Source: an uncultured Eubacterium sp. (GTDB taxonomy: Bacteria > Bacillota > Clostridia > Lachnospirales > Lachnospiraceae). Taken from it: a DNA stretch of 40,108 bases. A program made the translations under genes and the position numbers. This document shows positions 1-7,733 of this stretch, piece by piece. The DNA is taken from the NCBI GenBank assembly GCA_947385875.1, contig CANDMV010000023.1:1-40108 (forward strand), read 5' to 3'. The notes under the pieces are model-generated. The model was not told where the DNA came from, made no database searches, and worked only from the letters and a program-made list of their open reading frames with translations. The number at the start of each line of letters is the position of its first letter. The first letter of the stretch is position 1.

Positions 1-1
1 T

Positions 2-106
2 GCGGTCGGTGAACTACACTTAGACGGTGTATACGAATATACCGATGAACAGGGCGATCAAGGAAAGTATGAAGATTGGTGCATAGATATGATAAAACGA
101 ATATAA
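2..106 (+). CDS. C-terminal end of an unidentified protein (cut by window edge)
   Basis: The reading frame is open from the window edge and ends at TAA 104-106, giving about 34 residues that are acidic and rich in Tyr and Asp (contains GVYEYTDEQG and ends DWCIDMIKRI). No start is in the window and I do not recognise a family from this tail. A new ribosome binding site (ggagag) and start codon follow 27 bases later, so it is probably the last part of the gene upstream of the GNAT remnant. Confidence 0.4.
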   Translation, partial: AVGELHLDGVYEYTDEQGDQGKYEDWCIDMIKRI

Positions 107-133
107 CGTCAAATTGGGATTTAAGGAGAGACA

Positions 134-205
134 ATGATGGTAATTGAAACGGAAAGACTCCTGTTAAGAGAACTCACTCATAAGGATTTTCCAGCATTAT
201 TTGAA
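134..205 (+). pseudogene. GNAT acetyltransferase, 5' fragment only
   Basis: ATG 134 (or 137) follows a GGAGAG ribosome binding site. It encodes MVIETERLLLREL then THKDFPALFEIL, the typical first strand and helix of RimJ/RimL-type GNAT N-acetyltransferases. After about 24 residues the similarity stops and the frame runs into sequence from an unrelated ABC transporter gene, ending at TAG 257-259. The acetyl-CoA binding motif is absent, so this is a dead fragment. The junction near 205-212 marks a deletion or recombination point. Confidence 0.6.
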
Positions 206-592
206 ATCCTTTATAGCAAGCGCAGGCTGCAGAAAATATCATGCTTCCGCTTTTGCTAGACGGAAAGAAAATGCGGGACTGCCAAAAACCGCTGAAAGAT
301 ATTTTAGAGGTAGTCGGCTTATCTGACAAACGAGGGCATACGCCCTGCGAATTGGTCCAGGGGACAACAGCAGCGTGTCGCAATCGCCCGCGCACTGATT
401 GGAAATCCCCAAATCCTGTTTGCGGATGAACCGACAGGAAACCTCGATAGTCATATAGAAGCAGAGATCATGAGTTTGCTGCAGCATATCAACAAGGAAC
501 ACGGACAGACAATCATTATAGTTACTCATTCACCGGAAGCGGCGAAAAGCAGCAGCTGTGTTATCACCGTGAGTGACGGATTACTTGAATAA
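206..592 (+). pseudogene. ABC transporter ATP-binding protein, truncated and frameshifted
   Basis: From about 212 the DNA encodes AAENIMLPLLLDGKKM and a helical-domain stretch LKDILEVVGLSDKRGHTPCEL. After a frameshift near 350-362 (the expected LSGGQ signature is damaged) it continues in another frame with QQQRVAIARAL, Walker B ILFADEPTGNLDS, the H-loop IVTHSPEA and a normal C-terminus ending at TAA 590-592. The motifs match the MacB/LolD-like (FtsE-type) exporter ATPase group. The Walker A half is missing, replaced by the GNAT fragment. Both the truncation and the frameshift make function very unlikely. A 26-codon ORF follows at 597-677 with no recognisable product. Confidence 0.75.
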
Positions 593-679
593 TCTTATGA
601 TTCCGAAAACGCTGGCTTATGTCTGGATTGTGTGGATGGGCTGGCAGCTTTATAGGCAGGAAGATGGGATGCTTTAGTC

Positions 680-1171
680 TCAATCATTATCATATCGGTT
701 TAATCGTATGATTTCCAGTCCGCAGATCCCGCGTCTTAATATACTTTCCGCGACAGACAGATGCACTACAAGAAAACTCATTCCTTTCGAAACGTGGATG
801 AGCAGAATGGCAGGAGCTTTTTTAGCAAAATCCTGTGCATCCACATAGACAGCAGCAGGAATGCCGTTTGAGGCAGTAACGACCTTTTTTGGGACATAAG
901 GCAGGTCTGGCAGAAACCAGAAGGTCTTCATTTCTTGTTTTTGCGTATCTACAAATACACAGGGGCGCCAGAACTGTTCCGGCAGATATTGCTCCAACAG
1001 CTGCTTGAGCGGGTCGCTGATCAGATGCTCCTGCGAAATATAATCGAATTGATCTAGAGATGAGACGTTTTGCATGATGCGGACAGAGGGATCTTCCGAG
1101 GAAGTATCTTTCGCCATAGTATCTTTTGGGATTGTAACAGTTCCTGATTGTTTGATAAGAAAATAATCCAT
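680..1171 (-). CDS. Imm11-like (DUF1629-type) protein, possible immunity or accessory protein
   Basis: A 163-residue protein with start ATG at 1171 preceded by GAAAGGAAG. It opens MDYFLIKQSG, typical of short beta-rich proteins, and has the middle pattern DQFDYISQEHLISDPLKQL followed by LPEQFWRPCVFVD. That pattern (a residue list, then 'suspected binding partner' strands) resembles the Imm11/MXAN_0049 family of polymorphic-toxin immunity proteins, a family often found near contractile secretion loci. It lies 150 bp downstream of the pentapeptide-repeat gene on the same strand and may be co-transcribed with it. I infer the Imm11 link from pattern only. It could equally be an accessory protein of the divergent secretion cluster. 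Confidence 0.5.
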   Translation of the reverse strand: MDYFLIKQSGTVTIPKDTMAKDTSSEDPSVRIMQNVSSLDQFDYISQEHLISDPLKQLLEQYLPEQFWRPCVFVDTQKQEMKTFWFLPDLPYVPKKVVTASNGIPAAVYVDAQDFAKKAPAILLIHVSKGMSFLVVHLSVAESILRRGICGLEIIRLNRYDND

Positions 1172-1264
1172 AGTGTCTTCCTTTCAAGCTCTTTGGGTCT
1201 GATTCCCCGCTGCTATGCTGAGCAACAAATGAATAGCGAGCAAAGCGAGGCTGGTTTTTTGATA

Positions 1265-1284
1265 CCCCGCAGCTTGCTGCGGGG
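1265..1284. repeat. GC-rich perfect hairpin (REP-like)
   Basis: CCCCGCAG and CTGCGGGG form an 8-bp perfect stem with a CTTG loop in the gap between two leftward genes (1172-1320). A T-run lies on the plus-strand 5' side only (tttttt at about 1255), so on the minus strand the hairpin is followed by an A-containing then T-poor sequence and is not a classical terminator. The surrounding text (agcgagcaaagcgag) looks like a dispersed extragenic repeat. It may stabilise or process the mRNA between the two genes. Confidence 0.45.
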
Positions 1285-1320
1285 CTGTTCATTATGCGGT
1301 TTTATGTCACAGGCTTTGTC

Positions 1321-2406
1321 TTAATCAATCAGTTTGATGGAATGCATCTGTTCTGGTGAAAGTGTAAATTGATCCAGCTGCTTTCTCTCGATGATCGCAC
1401 CGTTCATAATGGCGCCGGTAAAATCAGCGTCTCTGATTCTAGAGCGGGTAAAATCAGCATTGGTAAGATCGGCATCCCGGAAGCTGACGCTTTGGTATCC
1501 GGTGATCGTCCATTTCGAATGATTCGGTACGCCGCGATAAGCTTTAGCGGCGCAAAAGCAGGCATTTGTAAGGTCAGCGCCGGTAAAGTCCGATTCATGC
1601 AGCAGACAGTATCTAAGGTCGGCATTCCTCAGGCAGGCATGGCCAAAACGGGTGCCAAACAGCATCGAATCTTGAAAATCTGTACCAACCAGCGTCGAAT
1701 GGCGCAGGTCAGAATACCGCAGGTCGATTTCTGAAAGGTCGGCACCTGAAAAATCAAGGCCGGTAAAATCCTCGAACGCGTATTCGTATTCTTCCCGTAA
1801 GCTGAACCAGTCCAATGCTTCCTCTGAACTGCGCTGACGGTTTTCTTTGTAGATCGCTTCTGTATGGCCCATATATTCTCCGACATTGATCTCAAATTCA
1901 TTTCCGCGCCGGATCGAGAGAAACGGTACTGATTCTACACACGGCAGGATAGCAAAACGAAAAGCAGAGACGACATATTTATAGAACTGGCCCGCGCATG
2001 AAAGCAGAAAGGCGATTGTCTCCTGTGCAGTGACTGCCCCTGCAAATCTTTTACGGCTGGACATAAGCTCTGTCCAAAGCTCCTCGTATTTCGTAAACAG
2101 AAAAGAAAAATCAAAGCGGCCTACTGCACGCTGGTCAGCATCAAAATACCAGCTGTCATCATATACACGCACTTCTGCTGTATATTCTTTGTTTATCAGA
2201 TTTGTGAATAAAAGCGTATATTCCAGATAGGATATTTCACCTTGTTCATTTTTTTCTTGTAAATCTGCGATTGTCTCACATATTTGTTGAAAGTGGTTTT
2301 GGAAGATGGGGATATAAGTATGTAAATAGGTTTGATAAAGCTGTTCCAGTTCAAACAGCTTTTGGTTTTTTAATTGTTCTGCATATTTTTGATATTCACT
2401 GGTCAC
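1321..2406 (-). CDS. Pentapeptide-repeat protein
   Basis: A 361-residue protein starting at GTG 2406, seven bases after GGAGG. Residues 1-210 are helical with no family I recognise (YQKYAEQLKNQKLFELEQ at the start). From about residue 215 onward there are tandem A(D/N)LXX pentapeptides such as DFSGADLSEIDLRYSDLRHS and, later, ADLTNADFTRSRIRDADFTG, the hallmark of right-handed quadrilateral beta-helices. Pentapeptide proteins act as structural scaffolds, DNA mimics or parts of secreted effectors. The helical N-domain and the neighbouring Imm11-like gene suggest an accessory role for the divergent secretion cluster, but that is inference from position. Confidence 0.75.
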   Translation of the reverse strand: MTSEYQKYAEQLKNQKLFELEQLYQTYLHTYIPIFQNHFQQICETIADLQEKNEQGEISYLEYTLLFTNLINKEYTAEVRVYDDSWYFDADQRAVGRFDFSFLFTKYEELWTELMSSRKRFAGAVTAQETIAFLLSCAGQFYKYVVSAFRFAILPCVESVPFLSIRRGNEFEINVGEYMGHTEAIYKENRQRSSEEALDWFSLREEYEYAFEDFTGLDFSGADLSEIDLRYSDLRHSTLVGTDFQDSMLFGTRFGHACLRNADLRYCLLHESDFTGADLTNACFCAAKAYRGVPNHSKWTITGYQSVSFRDADLTNADFTRSRIRDADFTGAIMNGAIIERKQLDQFTLSPEQMHSIKLID

Positions 2407-2432
2407 TTGAAAACCTCCATCGATTTTAAGCA

Positions 2433-2535
2433 GGCGATTTCATTCAGGGATACCCACAGGGCACAATGTCCGTATGCGCCCGCTGATTTCATTTTTAGTG
2501 GTGCGTAAATAGCGCATGTAGGTTTACTATAAAAG
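2433..2535 (-). repeat. Dispersed repeat family C, minus-strand copy
   Basis: Read on the minus strand this matches the tandem copy at 29,711-29,826: TAGTAAACCTACATGCGC, then GCGCATACGGACA, then GTGCCCTGTGGGTATC, then a GAAATCGC end. It fills much of the intergenic space between the divergent pentapeptide-repeat gene and the secretion cluster. It has no coding capacity of its own. Confidence 0.75.
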
Positions 2536-2616
2536 AATATGTAAGTAAAATCAGTTTATCATATGAGAGATCGTTTGTCATTTCTGCGACACTTGTCAAT
2601 TTATACAAAAAATAAA

Positions 2617-2690
2617 GACGAGATTTGTAGAATACTACTAAAATAGATCAAATATAGATGAAGTTTGTCGAATATAGTAGACAAAAATAG
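2617..2690 (+). promoter_or_regulatory. Imperfect direct repeats upstream of the cluster promoter (operator candidate)
   Basis: Two related AT-rich blocks start at 2617 (gacgagatttgtagaatact) and 2657 (gatgaagtttgtcgaatata), exactly 40 bp apart (about four helical turns). They share GA-GA-TTTGT-GAATA and end in AAAATAG. The second block abuts the -35 element of the proposed promoter. The spacing and position suit a dimeric regulator binding on one DNA face, but no regulator can be assigned. Confidence 0.35.
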
Positions 2691-2720
2691 TTGCTTATGA
2701 TATTATAAAAACAGTATATA
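2691..2720 (+). promoter_or_regulatory. Likely sigma-A promoter of the secretion-like cluster
   Basis: TTGCTT (2691-2696) and TATATA (2715-2720) are separated by 18 bp. They lie about 50 bp before the first gene of the cluster, which has its own GGAGG ribosome binding site. The match is moderate, and a TATTAT at 2701 is an alternative -10. Confidence 0.45.
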
Positions 2721-2769
2721 TTTATCAAGTGCTAATTTTCTTAACCGCTATGTACAATGGAGGACTTAT

Positions 2770-5064
2770 ATGGAAATTATAGAACAGACAAATCGAACGA
2801 TTTTGTTTGACGTTGTGAATCCGGAAGTGTTTAACATGTTTAACATTATGTCGGATGTGGATGAGAATTCGAGAAGCCTTACGGATGAGAAGGTGGCGGA
2901 AATTAACGATTCTCTTCTCGTAAAGAATTTTGATGACTTTTTGAAAAAGTTTCAGCCGACGATTTACAGCTACTTTGATCAGGAGCGCGGGATGGTATAC
3001 GAGCTGACAAAGCCTGCCGGAATTCCAGACCCGCTTGTGAAAAAGATCGTGATTGACCGCAGCAATACATTTTTAAAAATGTTTATTTCCATTATGGACA
3101 GCAAAAAAGCATCCGGAGCGACCAATGCCTCGTTTAATTATGAGAAAGTGACAGAGATGCTTGCGCCGCATAGAACGCTAAAAGAAATCAAGAAGCTGAA
3201 AAAGGATATATCTTATCTGGAAAATAAAAACGCAGAGTTTGAAAGTGATTCTCCGGCGAAGCAGGATGCGGTATTGAAGCTTAAGTCGAAGCTGGACCGG
3301 ACGAAAAAATATTACAATGAGACAGCCTCCCAGCTGACATTGATGCTGGGAATGATTAAAGATAATCTGGATACAGCGGTATCGGCATCTAAAAAAGGCA
3401 TTACAGAATTTCAGCCGGCGCTTCCGGTGTTTAATGAAAAGGCAGAGATTGTAGCACTACAGGTGTCAGACAGCCCAGCGGGACTTTTAACAGATAAAGG
3501 AAAAAAGGAAGAGAGTACTGCGCTCGCAGAATCAGGAAAAGCCGAACTGGCAGCGGCTGTAGATGCTCCCAAAAAAGAAAAAATCAGTTATAAAGACTTA
3601 TCTGTTTCTGTAATCGAAGAACAATACAATGATACGATGCGTGAGCTTTATTCGTCTGTCGGGCAGGAGTATGACGAGGAAACAGCCGCATCATCACTAT
3701 CCAAAGAGCTGATTGTAGCCGCGTTTACGGACAAAATGCCGGATAAGCTGATTGCAATGGATATAAAGGACAAGGTAGAGCTTTATAATAAATATTCTGC
3801 GATTAATACTAGCTGGCAGAAAGCGTTTATCCGCACGGCGAAGCTGTTAATCGAAAAGATCTTAAGCGTTAAAGCATTTTTTGACCAGTATCAGCCGAAG
3901 TCACCGATGATGCGGCCGTCTCTGCTGATTGTCAATGCGAGTATGGATGAGATTCTTGAAGAGAAAAATCTGGAAAATCTGAAAAAATATCTAGAAACTG
4001 TCAATAACAAGTCTGATTACAGTAATACAATCTGGTTTGGAATCGTTCCGAATATTGAATATTCGGAGGATAGAGAAATGGAGTTAGACGAAGACATGAT
4101 GCGGCAGTTTGGTTATACGGGAGATTTAGACCAAGGGGTTACGCTTGTGCCGACGCCGATATCAGACTTGCAGTTTTTGCTGGATGCGATTAAGGATTAT
4201 CGGATTCAGGTATTTTTCTCATTCGAAGCCAGTGAGGACACGACATTTTTAAAGCTGGCAACCCACGGCATGGATCAGTATATGGAGAATACGGAGGAAT
4301 TGGAAAATGCAGATTACAGCCGATATGCGATTCCTTGTCTGCCGAATTTTACGGTGATTCCAAGCAATAAATCGCGTGTCGTACTCGGCTCTAAGGCGAT
4401 CCGCCATGCAGACGGCACGCTGGAGTTTTCCAAAGACCGGGATGATTTTATGAAGTTTTGGATATACGGTGTCTATATCGGGGCTGCCTATGTAGCAGCC
4501 GGAATTGTGGCTGCGTATCAATGCCCGAACTTTTTGTCTTCCAAGTTCGCAGGTAAGGTAAAAAAGGAATATCCGGGTGTCCGCTTCGATATTGAAGCCG
4601 GAGATAATGCGCTGACGGTAACGACGACAATGCCGAAGGAGATTGCGGGTTATACGGCTGAAACAAAAAGTGTGATTAATGAGCATAAATATGGTTTTGT
4701 ATTTTCGTCTGATAAAAACCAGCTGAATGGAAATTCAATCAACCTGATTACCGTATATAAATCCCGTTGTATGAATGAGAGCAAGAACGGCGGATTTGAA
4801 AGTATTTTCAGGGAAACGACCCGTACATACCTATATCGTATGATTGGCGCGATGACAAGTGATTATAAGAAAGACCGGATCGACCGAATCTTTGAATCAG
4901 GCGGAAAGGTAAAAGAGTGGCAGCTATCACCGAACTATGCCAATTCAATCCTGCGGGAAGGCGACGGCATAGAAAAAGGCGATTGTAACGATACGACCTA
5001 TAACATAGAGATTAATTTTGCAGGAGTTTCAGAAAATATGGAGCTTCAGATCAATACGGATTAA
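2770..5064 (+). CDS. Large TssC-like contractile sheath protein (candidate)
   Basis: A 764-residue protein with ATG preceded by GGAGG. The C-terminal 350 residues follow the layout of the T6SS large sheath subunit TssC: an alanine-rich helix around residue 560-580 (WIYGVYIGAAYVAAGIVAAY), a YGFVFSSD strand, a helix FRETTRTYLYRMIGAM followed by a charged helix, and a final strand-rich tail (TTYNIEINFAGVSENMELQI). The N-terminal half is unlike TssC. It has a helical domain, a charged coiled coil near 140-190 and a low-complexity Ala/Lys/Glu linker near 235-275. At 764 residues it exceeds TssC (about 500). It is first in the operon and is followed directly by a tube-like protein, as sheath genes usually are. 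The sheath role is inferred from architecture and context, and no TssB partner is evident. Confidence 0.5.
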   Translation: MEIIEQTNRTILFDVVNPEVFNMFNIMSDVDENSRSLTDEKVAEINDSLLVKNFDDFLKKFQPTIYSYFDQERGMVYELTKPAGIPDPLVKKIVIDRSNTFLKMFISIMDSKKASGATNASFNYEKVTEMLAPHRTLKEIKKLKKDISYLENKNAEFESDSPAKQDAVLKLKSKLDRTKKYYNETASQLTLMLGMIKDNLDTAVSASKKGITEFQPALPVFNEKAEIVALQVSDSPAGLLTDKGKKEESTALAESGKAELAAAVDAPKKEKISYKDLSVSVIEEQYNDTMRELYSSVGQEYDEETAASSLSKELIVAAFTDKMPDKLIAMDIKDKVELYNKYSAINTSWQKAFIRTAKLLIEKILSVKAFFDQYQPKSPMMRPSLLIVNASMDEILEEKNLENLKKYLETVNNKSDYSNTIWFGIVPNIEYSEDREMELDEDMMRQFGYTGDLDQGVTLVPTPISDLQFLLDAIKDYRIQVFFSFEASEDTTFLKLATHGMDQYMENTEELENADYSRYAIPCLPNFTVIPSNKSRVVLGSKAIRHADGTLEFSKDRDDFMKFWIYGVYIGAAYVAAGIVAAYQCPNFLSSKFAGKVKKEYPGVRFDIEAGDNALTVTTTMPKEIAGYTAETKSVINEHKYGFVFSSDKNQLNGNSINLITVYKSRCMNESKNGGFESIFRETTRTYLYRMIGAMTSDYKKDRIDRIFESGGKVKEWQLSPNYANSILREGDGIEKGDCNDTTYNIEINFAGVSENMELQINTD

Positions 5065-5221
5065 TGGGCAGAGCTTTACATTTTCTGTATATACGCGTGT
5101 TTCGAAGAAATACGGAGCTTCAGATCAATACAGATGAATGGGCAGAGCTTTATATTTTCTGTATATGCGTGTTTCGATAAAATGTGGAGCTCCAGACCAA
5201 TACAGATGAATGAGTAAAGCT
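5036..5221 (+). repeat. Tandem duplication of the sheath gene's 3' end
   Basis: The last codons of the sheath-like gene plus about 50 bp of downstream DNA (starting atatggagcttcagatc) recur at 5110 and again at 5182. The units are 74 and 72 bp; the first two are complete and the last is partial. The copies diverge slightly, each repeats the MELQI-NTD coding tail out of context, and none carries a start site. Together they fill the gap before the tube gene. Confidence 0.85.
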
Positions 5222-5262
5222 TGTGTCTATTAATAAAAATACAAGAAAAAGGAGGATTATTT

Positions 5263-5658
5263 ATGGCGTACAAAATTGTGATTGCCGATGTAACTGAATT
5301 GAGCGAGGAGATCATTGATGTATCTTTCAGCTCGAAAATCCCGGAAGATTCTTTTGCGAGGTCTTCTGACATTGAAGCAGAGCTGGTGATTCACGGGAAG
5401 GTATCGTTCGATGCAGACAAGCTGTTTATGCGCGATGCCGCTAAAAGCATGGCAACATGGGCATTAGTAAAACCGGAAAGTGCAGATGCGTATAAGAAAG
5501 TAACCGTAGAGTATCAGCATGCGACGGCACCAAGAAAATATGAGTTCTCTCATGCATTTGTAGTGTCTTATGATGAAAAATTCACAAAGACAGACGGTGA
5601 ATTTACTCTTGTTGTCAAGCAGAAGAAAGACAGGATTGACGGCGTAGTCATTGAGTAA
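5263..5658 (+). CDS. Hcp-like tail tube protein (candidate)
   Basis: A 131-residue protein. The ATG at 5263 is chosen because AAAGGAGG stands eight bases upstream; a longer TTG frame exists but lacks a ribosome binding site. The sequence is almost entirely predicted beta strand. In the second half, a KVSFDADKLFMRDAAKSMATW helix-strand unit is followed by YKKVTVEYQHATAPRKYEFSHAFVVSY, resembling the T6SS Hcp (TssD) order of strand, KxxDKASP-type helix, YYKYTF and VxSY. Hcp-family proteins form hexameric rings stacked inside the sheath. Position right after the sheath candidate supports this. Sequence identity to known Hcp looks low, so the call is structural inference. Confidence 0.5.
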   Translation: MAYKIVIADVTELSEEIIDVSFSSKIPEDSFARSSDIEAELVIHGKVSFDADKLFMRDAAKSMATWALVKPESADAYKKVTVEYQHATAPRKYEFSHAFVVSYDEKFTKTDGEFTLVVKQKKDRIDGVVIE

Positions 5659-5671
5659 CGCGAGAATACGA

Positions 5672-5698
5672 AAAGGCGTGCAGTACATGTACGCCTTT
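5672..5698 (+). terminator. Hairpin after the tube gene (weak terminator or processing site)
   Basis: AAAGGCGT and ACGCCTTT form an 8-bp stem around an 11-base loop just after the tube gene's stop. The T residues are inside the stem and no long T-run follows. Partial termination or mRNA stabilisation would raise tube (and sheath) levels above downstream genes. Confidence 0.45.
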
Positions 5699-5720
5699 CT
5701 CAAAATACATGGGAGATTAT

Positions 5721-6308
5721 ATGAAAGCAAACCAGATAGCCGGAAGATGTGTTTTAGCAGTAGTTTTTGTCTATCTGCTGATTCAGATTTATTACTTATA
5801 CAATCATATTATGCCTTTTGCTGATAAGGAGCCGTGGAGAGATTTTGTCTGTCTGTTTTTGATACAGTCTGTATTTTTTGCAGTCTGTATTTTTGCCGTT
5901 TTTGTCTTCCTTTTTCTACAGCAGTTTATACATGACAATACGTCGCCTTTTGAAACACTGCTGGTTGTAAATAGTGACGGAAAGATCAAGCGAGAAGTGC
6001 TGCTGTCTGATAAGCATTCTTTTCTTATCACGGGAGCGAAAAACGGGAAAGACATTTTTGTAGAGAGCATATACAATTCGGAGTCAAGCAGACATCTGTA
6101 TGGAGTGTGCAATCTGGTCAAAGGCTGCTGGTATTTTGAAGTCATGTCCAAGGGCCGTCCGGTAGGACTGAAAAGAGGATGTGAAAACGTAATCTATCGG
6201 TTAAAAGAAGGAATGCTTTATCGGCTGACTGCAGCTGATGTACTTTATGCAGATACATATAAGATCGTAATGAGTGAACGCAAGGTGACTGGAGTGCCTC
6301 AAGAGTGA
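5721..6308 (+). CDS. Two-TM membrane protein with FHA-like cytoplasmic domain
   Basis: A 195-residue protein. ATG 5721 is preferred over ATG 5709 because GGGAG lies five bases before it. Residues about 10-30 (CVLAVVFVYLLIQIYYLY) and 45-70 (LIQSVFFAVCIFAVFVFLFL) are clear membrane helices. The remaining 120 residues are beta-rich, with DKHSFLITGAKNGKDIFVES and SRHLYGVCNLVKGCWYFEV, reminiscent of an FHA fold in which the usual G-R and S-x-x-H signatures are weakened. FHA proteins recruit phospho-threonine partners. With the FHA and PP2C-like genes downstream, it may form a membrane-bound phospho-signalling scaffold. The FHA assignment is tentative. Confidence 0.5.
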   Translation: MKANQIAGRCVLAVVFVYLLIQIYYLYNHIMPFADKEPWRDFVCLFLIQSVFFAVCIFAVFVFLFLQQFIHDNTSPFETLLVVNSDGKIKREVLLSDKHSFLITGAKNGKDIFVESIYNSESSRHLYGVCNLVKGCWYFEVMSKGRPVGLKRGCENVIYRLKEGMLYRLTAADVLYADTYKIVMSERKVTGVPQE

Positions 6309-6349
6309 TTGCAGCAGCGGATAACACTGTGATGAGAGAACGGAAGAAT

Positions 6350-6502
6350 ATGGAAGCGCTGTGGAAATAAGCGGCAAAGAATATGGGAGCGTTGCGGGAA
6401 TAGGCGGCAAAAGATGTGGAAGCGCTGCGGGAATAAGCGGCAAAGGATGTGGAAGTGCTGCAGGAATAGGCGGCAAAGGATATAGAAGCACTGCGGGGAA
6501 TC
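6350..6502 (+). repeat. 33-bp tandem repeat, four full units plus a partial
   Basis: Units begin at 6350, 6383, 6416 and 6449, with a partial fifth at 6482. Each reads approximately rtggaagcgctgcgggaata then rgcggcaaagrat. Because 33 is a multiple of three, every unit carries an ATG or GTG start-like codon and an in-frame TAA or TAG. Minus-strand reading frames over this stretch are products of the repeat, not genes. The region separates the two FHA-type genes; the real ribosome binding site (gggagg) for the next gene follows. Confidence 0.9.
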
Positions 6503-6537
6503 ATTGGCAGCAGTAAAGGAGATCGGGAGGAAATTTC

Positions 6538-7071
6538 ATGGGTCTGATTCGTTGTGAAAACGGCCATTTATTTAGTGAGAAAAGGTATGGAAATGTGTGT
6601 CCGTACTGTAATACTGCCGTAAATAAAAACAGTAACAAGGAGGAGGATCCTCTTGGAAAGTACAGCGATGTAGTATATTTGAATGATTTGGAAGTGTTAA
6701 AGCCTGTCACAGGCTGGCTCGTGTGTCTGGAAGGGCCGTCCCGCGGCAGGGATTACCGGATTATCTCAGAAAAAAATTTTATTGGGCGCGCTGGTGATAT
6801 GGAGATTCGAATTATCGGAGATCAGACGGTCAGTCAGAGAAATCATGCGATTATTGTTTATGATCCAGAGAAAAACAGAACAATGCTGCTTCCGGGGGAT
6901 TCTCAGGGGCTTGTTTATATACTGGATGAGGAAGATCATTGGGATGCGGTATACGAACCGCGTATGATAGAGGCAGGAGACAGGATTAAGATTGGACAAA
7001 GCGTTTTTATCTTTGTACCGCTATGCGGGGAAAATGATGGATTTGTATTTAATTGGAAAGAGAATGAATAA
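6538..7071 (+). CDS. Zinc-ribbon FHA-domain protein
   Basis: A 177-residue protein starting at ATG 6538 behind GGGAGG. Residues 1-25 form a small zinc ribbon (RCENGHLFSEK then CPYCNTA). Residues about 70-150 hold a recognisable FHA core: FIGRAGDMEIRI supplies the G-R, and QTVSQRNHAII the S-x-x-H/N-H motif. FHA domains bind phosphothreonine peptides. In T6SS the Fha protein links the threonine phosphorylation pathway (PpkA kinase, PppA phosphatase) to assembly. Two PP2C-like genes follow immediately, matching that logic, although no kinase gene is visible in this window. Confidence 0.8.
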   Translation: MGLIRCENGHLFSEKRYGNVCPYCNTAVNKNSNKEEDPLGKYSDVVYLNDLEVLKPVTGWLVCLEGPSRGRDYRIISEKNFIGRAGDMEIRIIGDQTVSQRNHAIIVYDPEKNRTMLLPGDSQGLVYILDEEDHWDAVYEPRMIEAGDRIKIGQSVFIFVPLCGENDGFVFNWKENE

Positions 7072-7124
7072 GAACAAATAAAGGATCAACAGGAATCAAT
7101 AGAAATGAATAGGAATGAAAAAAC

Positions 7125-7733
7125 GTGCAGGAAGCATACAAGGTAGGAAATGCTCAGTCCATAGGCTCTTATCAGATACAAAGCAGCTATTTTTCGTCGA
7201 GATGTTCTGACAGGGAATGTCTGGCAGTTCTTGCGGATGGAACTGCAGATCATACGAATGGCAGAAGATGTGCTGTCCTTGCGGCAGAGGCATGTATGCA
7301 GGAATTTCAGAATATGAAAAAAAAAGCAGAGTTTCCAGCCTTTTTTGACCGGGTTGTTTCGAAAATCCTGCGGGATATGAGGGAAATTATTTTCTTGGGG
7401 AAAACGCCGTATTTGTCTGTCAGTATTCAGTGGTTCAAAGACCGAGAGCTGTTTTATTTTTCCGCTGGCAGCAATCAGAGCTTTTTGTTTGACGGCAGCA
7501 GTTATCAGCTGCTGAAAGAAAGCTGCGGCAGAATGAATTTTGGGAAAGGCATGACGGCGGGAATGATTTCACGCGGCGTCTGGGAAGCGTTAAATGAAAA
7601 GGAAATGCTTTCTTATCTGGGAAGAAGGGAACATCCATATGATAAGGCACAGCAGATGATTCTCGAAGTGAAACAAAAGAATAGAAAAATGGCGCGGACT
7701 GCAGCCATTTTGTTAGTTGAGGGATGCTTATGA
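7125..7733 (+). CDS. PP2C-like (PPM-type) phosphatase homologue, probably degenerate
   Basis: A 202-residue protein starting at GTG 7125; an in-frame TGA three codons upstream rules out an earlier start. It keeps the PP2C order of strands: a CLAVLADGTADH strand with the metal-binding Asp-Gly, RRCAVLAAEACMQEF as helix 1, LSVSIQWFKDRELFYFSAGSNQSFLFDG as the GNSR-like hairpin, and a final TAAILLVEG strand. The last metal site, normally D-N in DNATVVLV, is TAA here, and several other acidic residues are missing. At about 200 residues it is shorter than typical PPM phosphatases. It overlaps the next gene by ten bases. It may be an impaired enzyme or a pseudophosphatase sensing the FHA/phospho state. 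Confidence 0.65.
   Translation: MQEAYKVGNAQSIGSYQIQSSYFSSRCSDRECLAVLADGTADHTNGRRCAVLAAEACMQEFQNMKKKAEFPAFFDRVVSKILRDMREIIFLGKTPYLSVSIQWFKDRELFYFSAGSNQSFLFDGSSYQLLKESCGRMNFGKGMTAGMISRGVWEALNEKEMLSYLGRREHPYDKAQQMILEVKQKNRKMARTAAILLVEGCL

Noticed and set aside
597..677. 26-codon ORF after the ABC remnant
   Set aside because: No ribosome binding site of its own and no family; probably the chance end of a decayed permease.
4249..4686. Minus-strand open frame inside the sheath-like gene
   Set aside because: Antisense shadow; no start site and no family pattern.
6142..6567. Long minus-strand frames with AAYS/SASTSF repeats
   Set aside because: They come from reading the 33-bp tandem repeat and the membrane protein gene backwards; no ribosome binding site and opposite to the operon.
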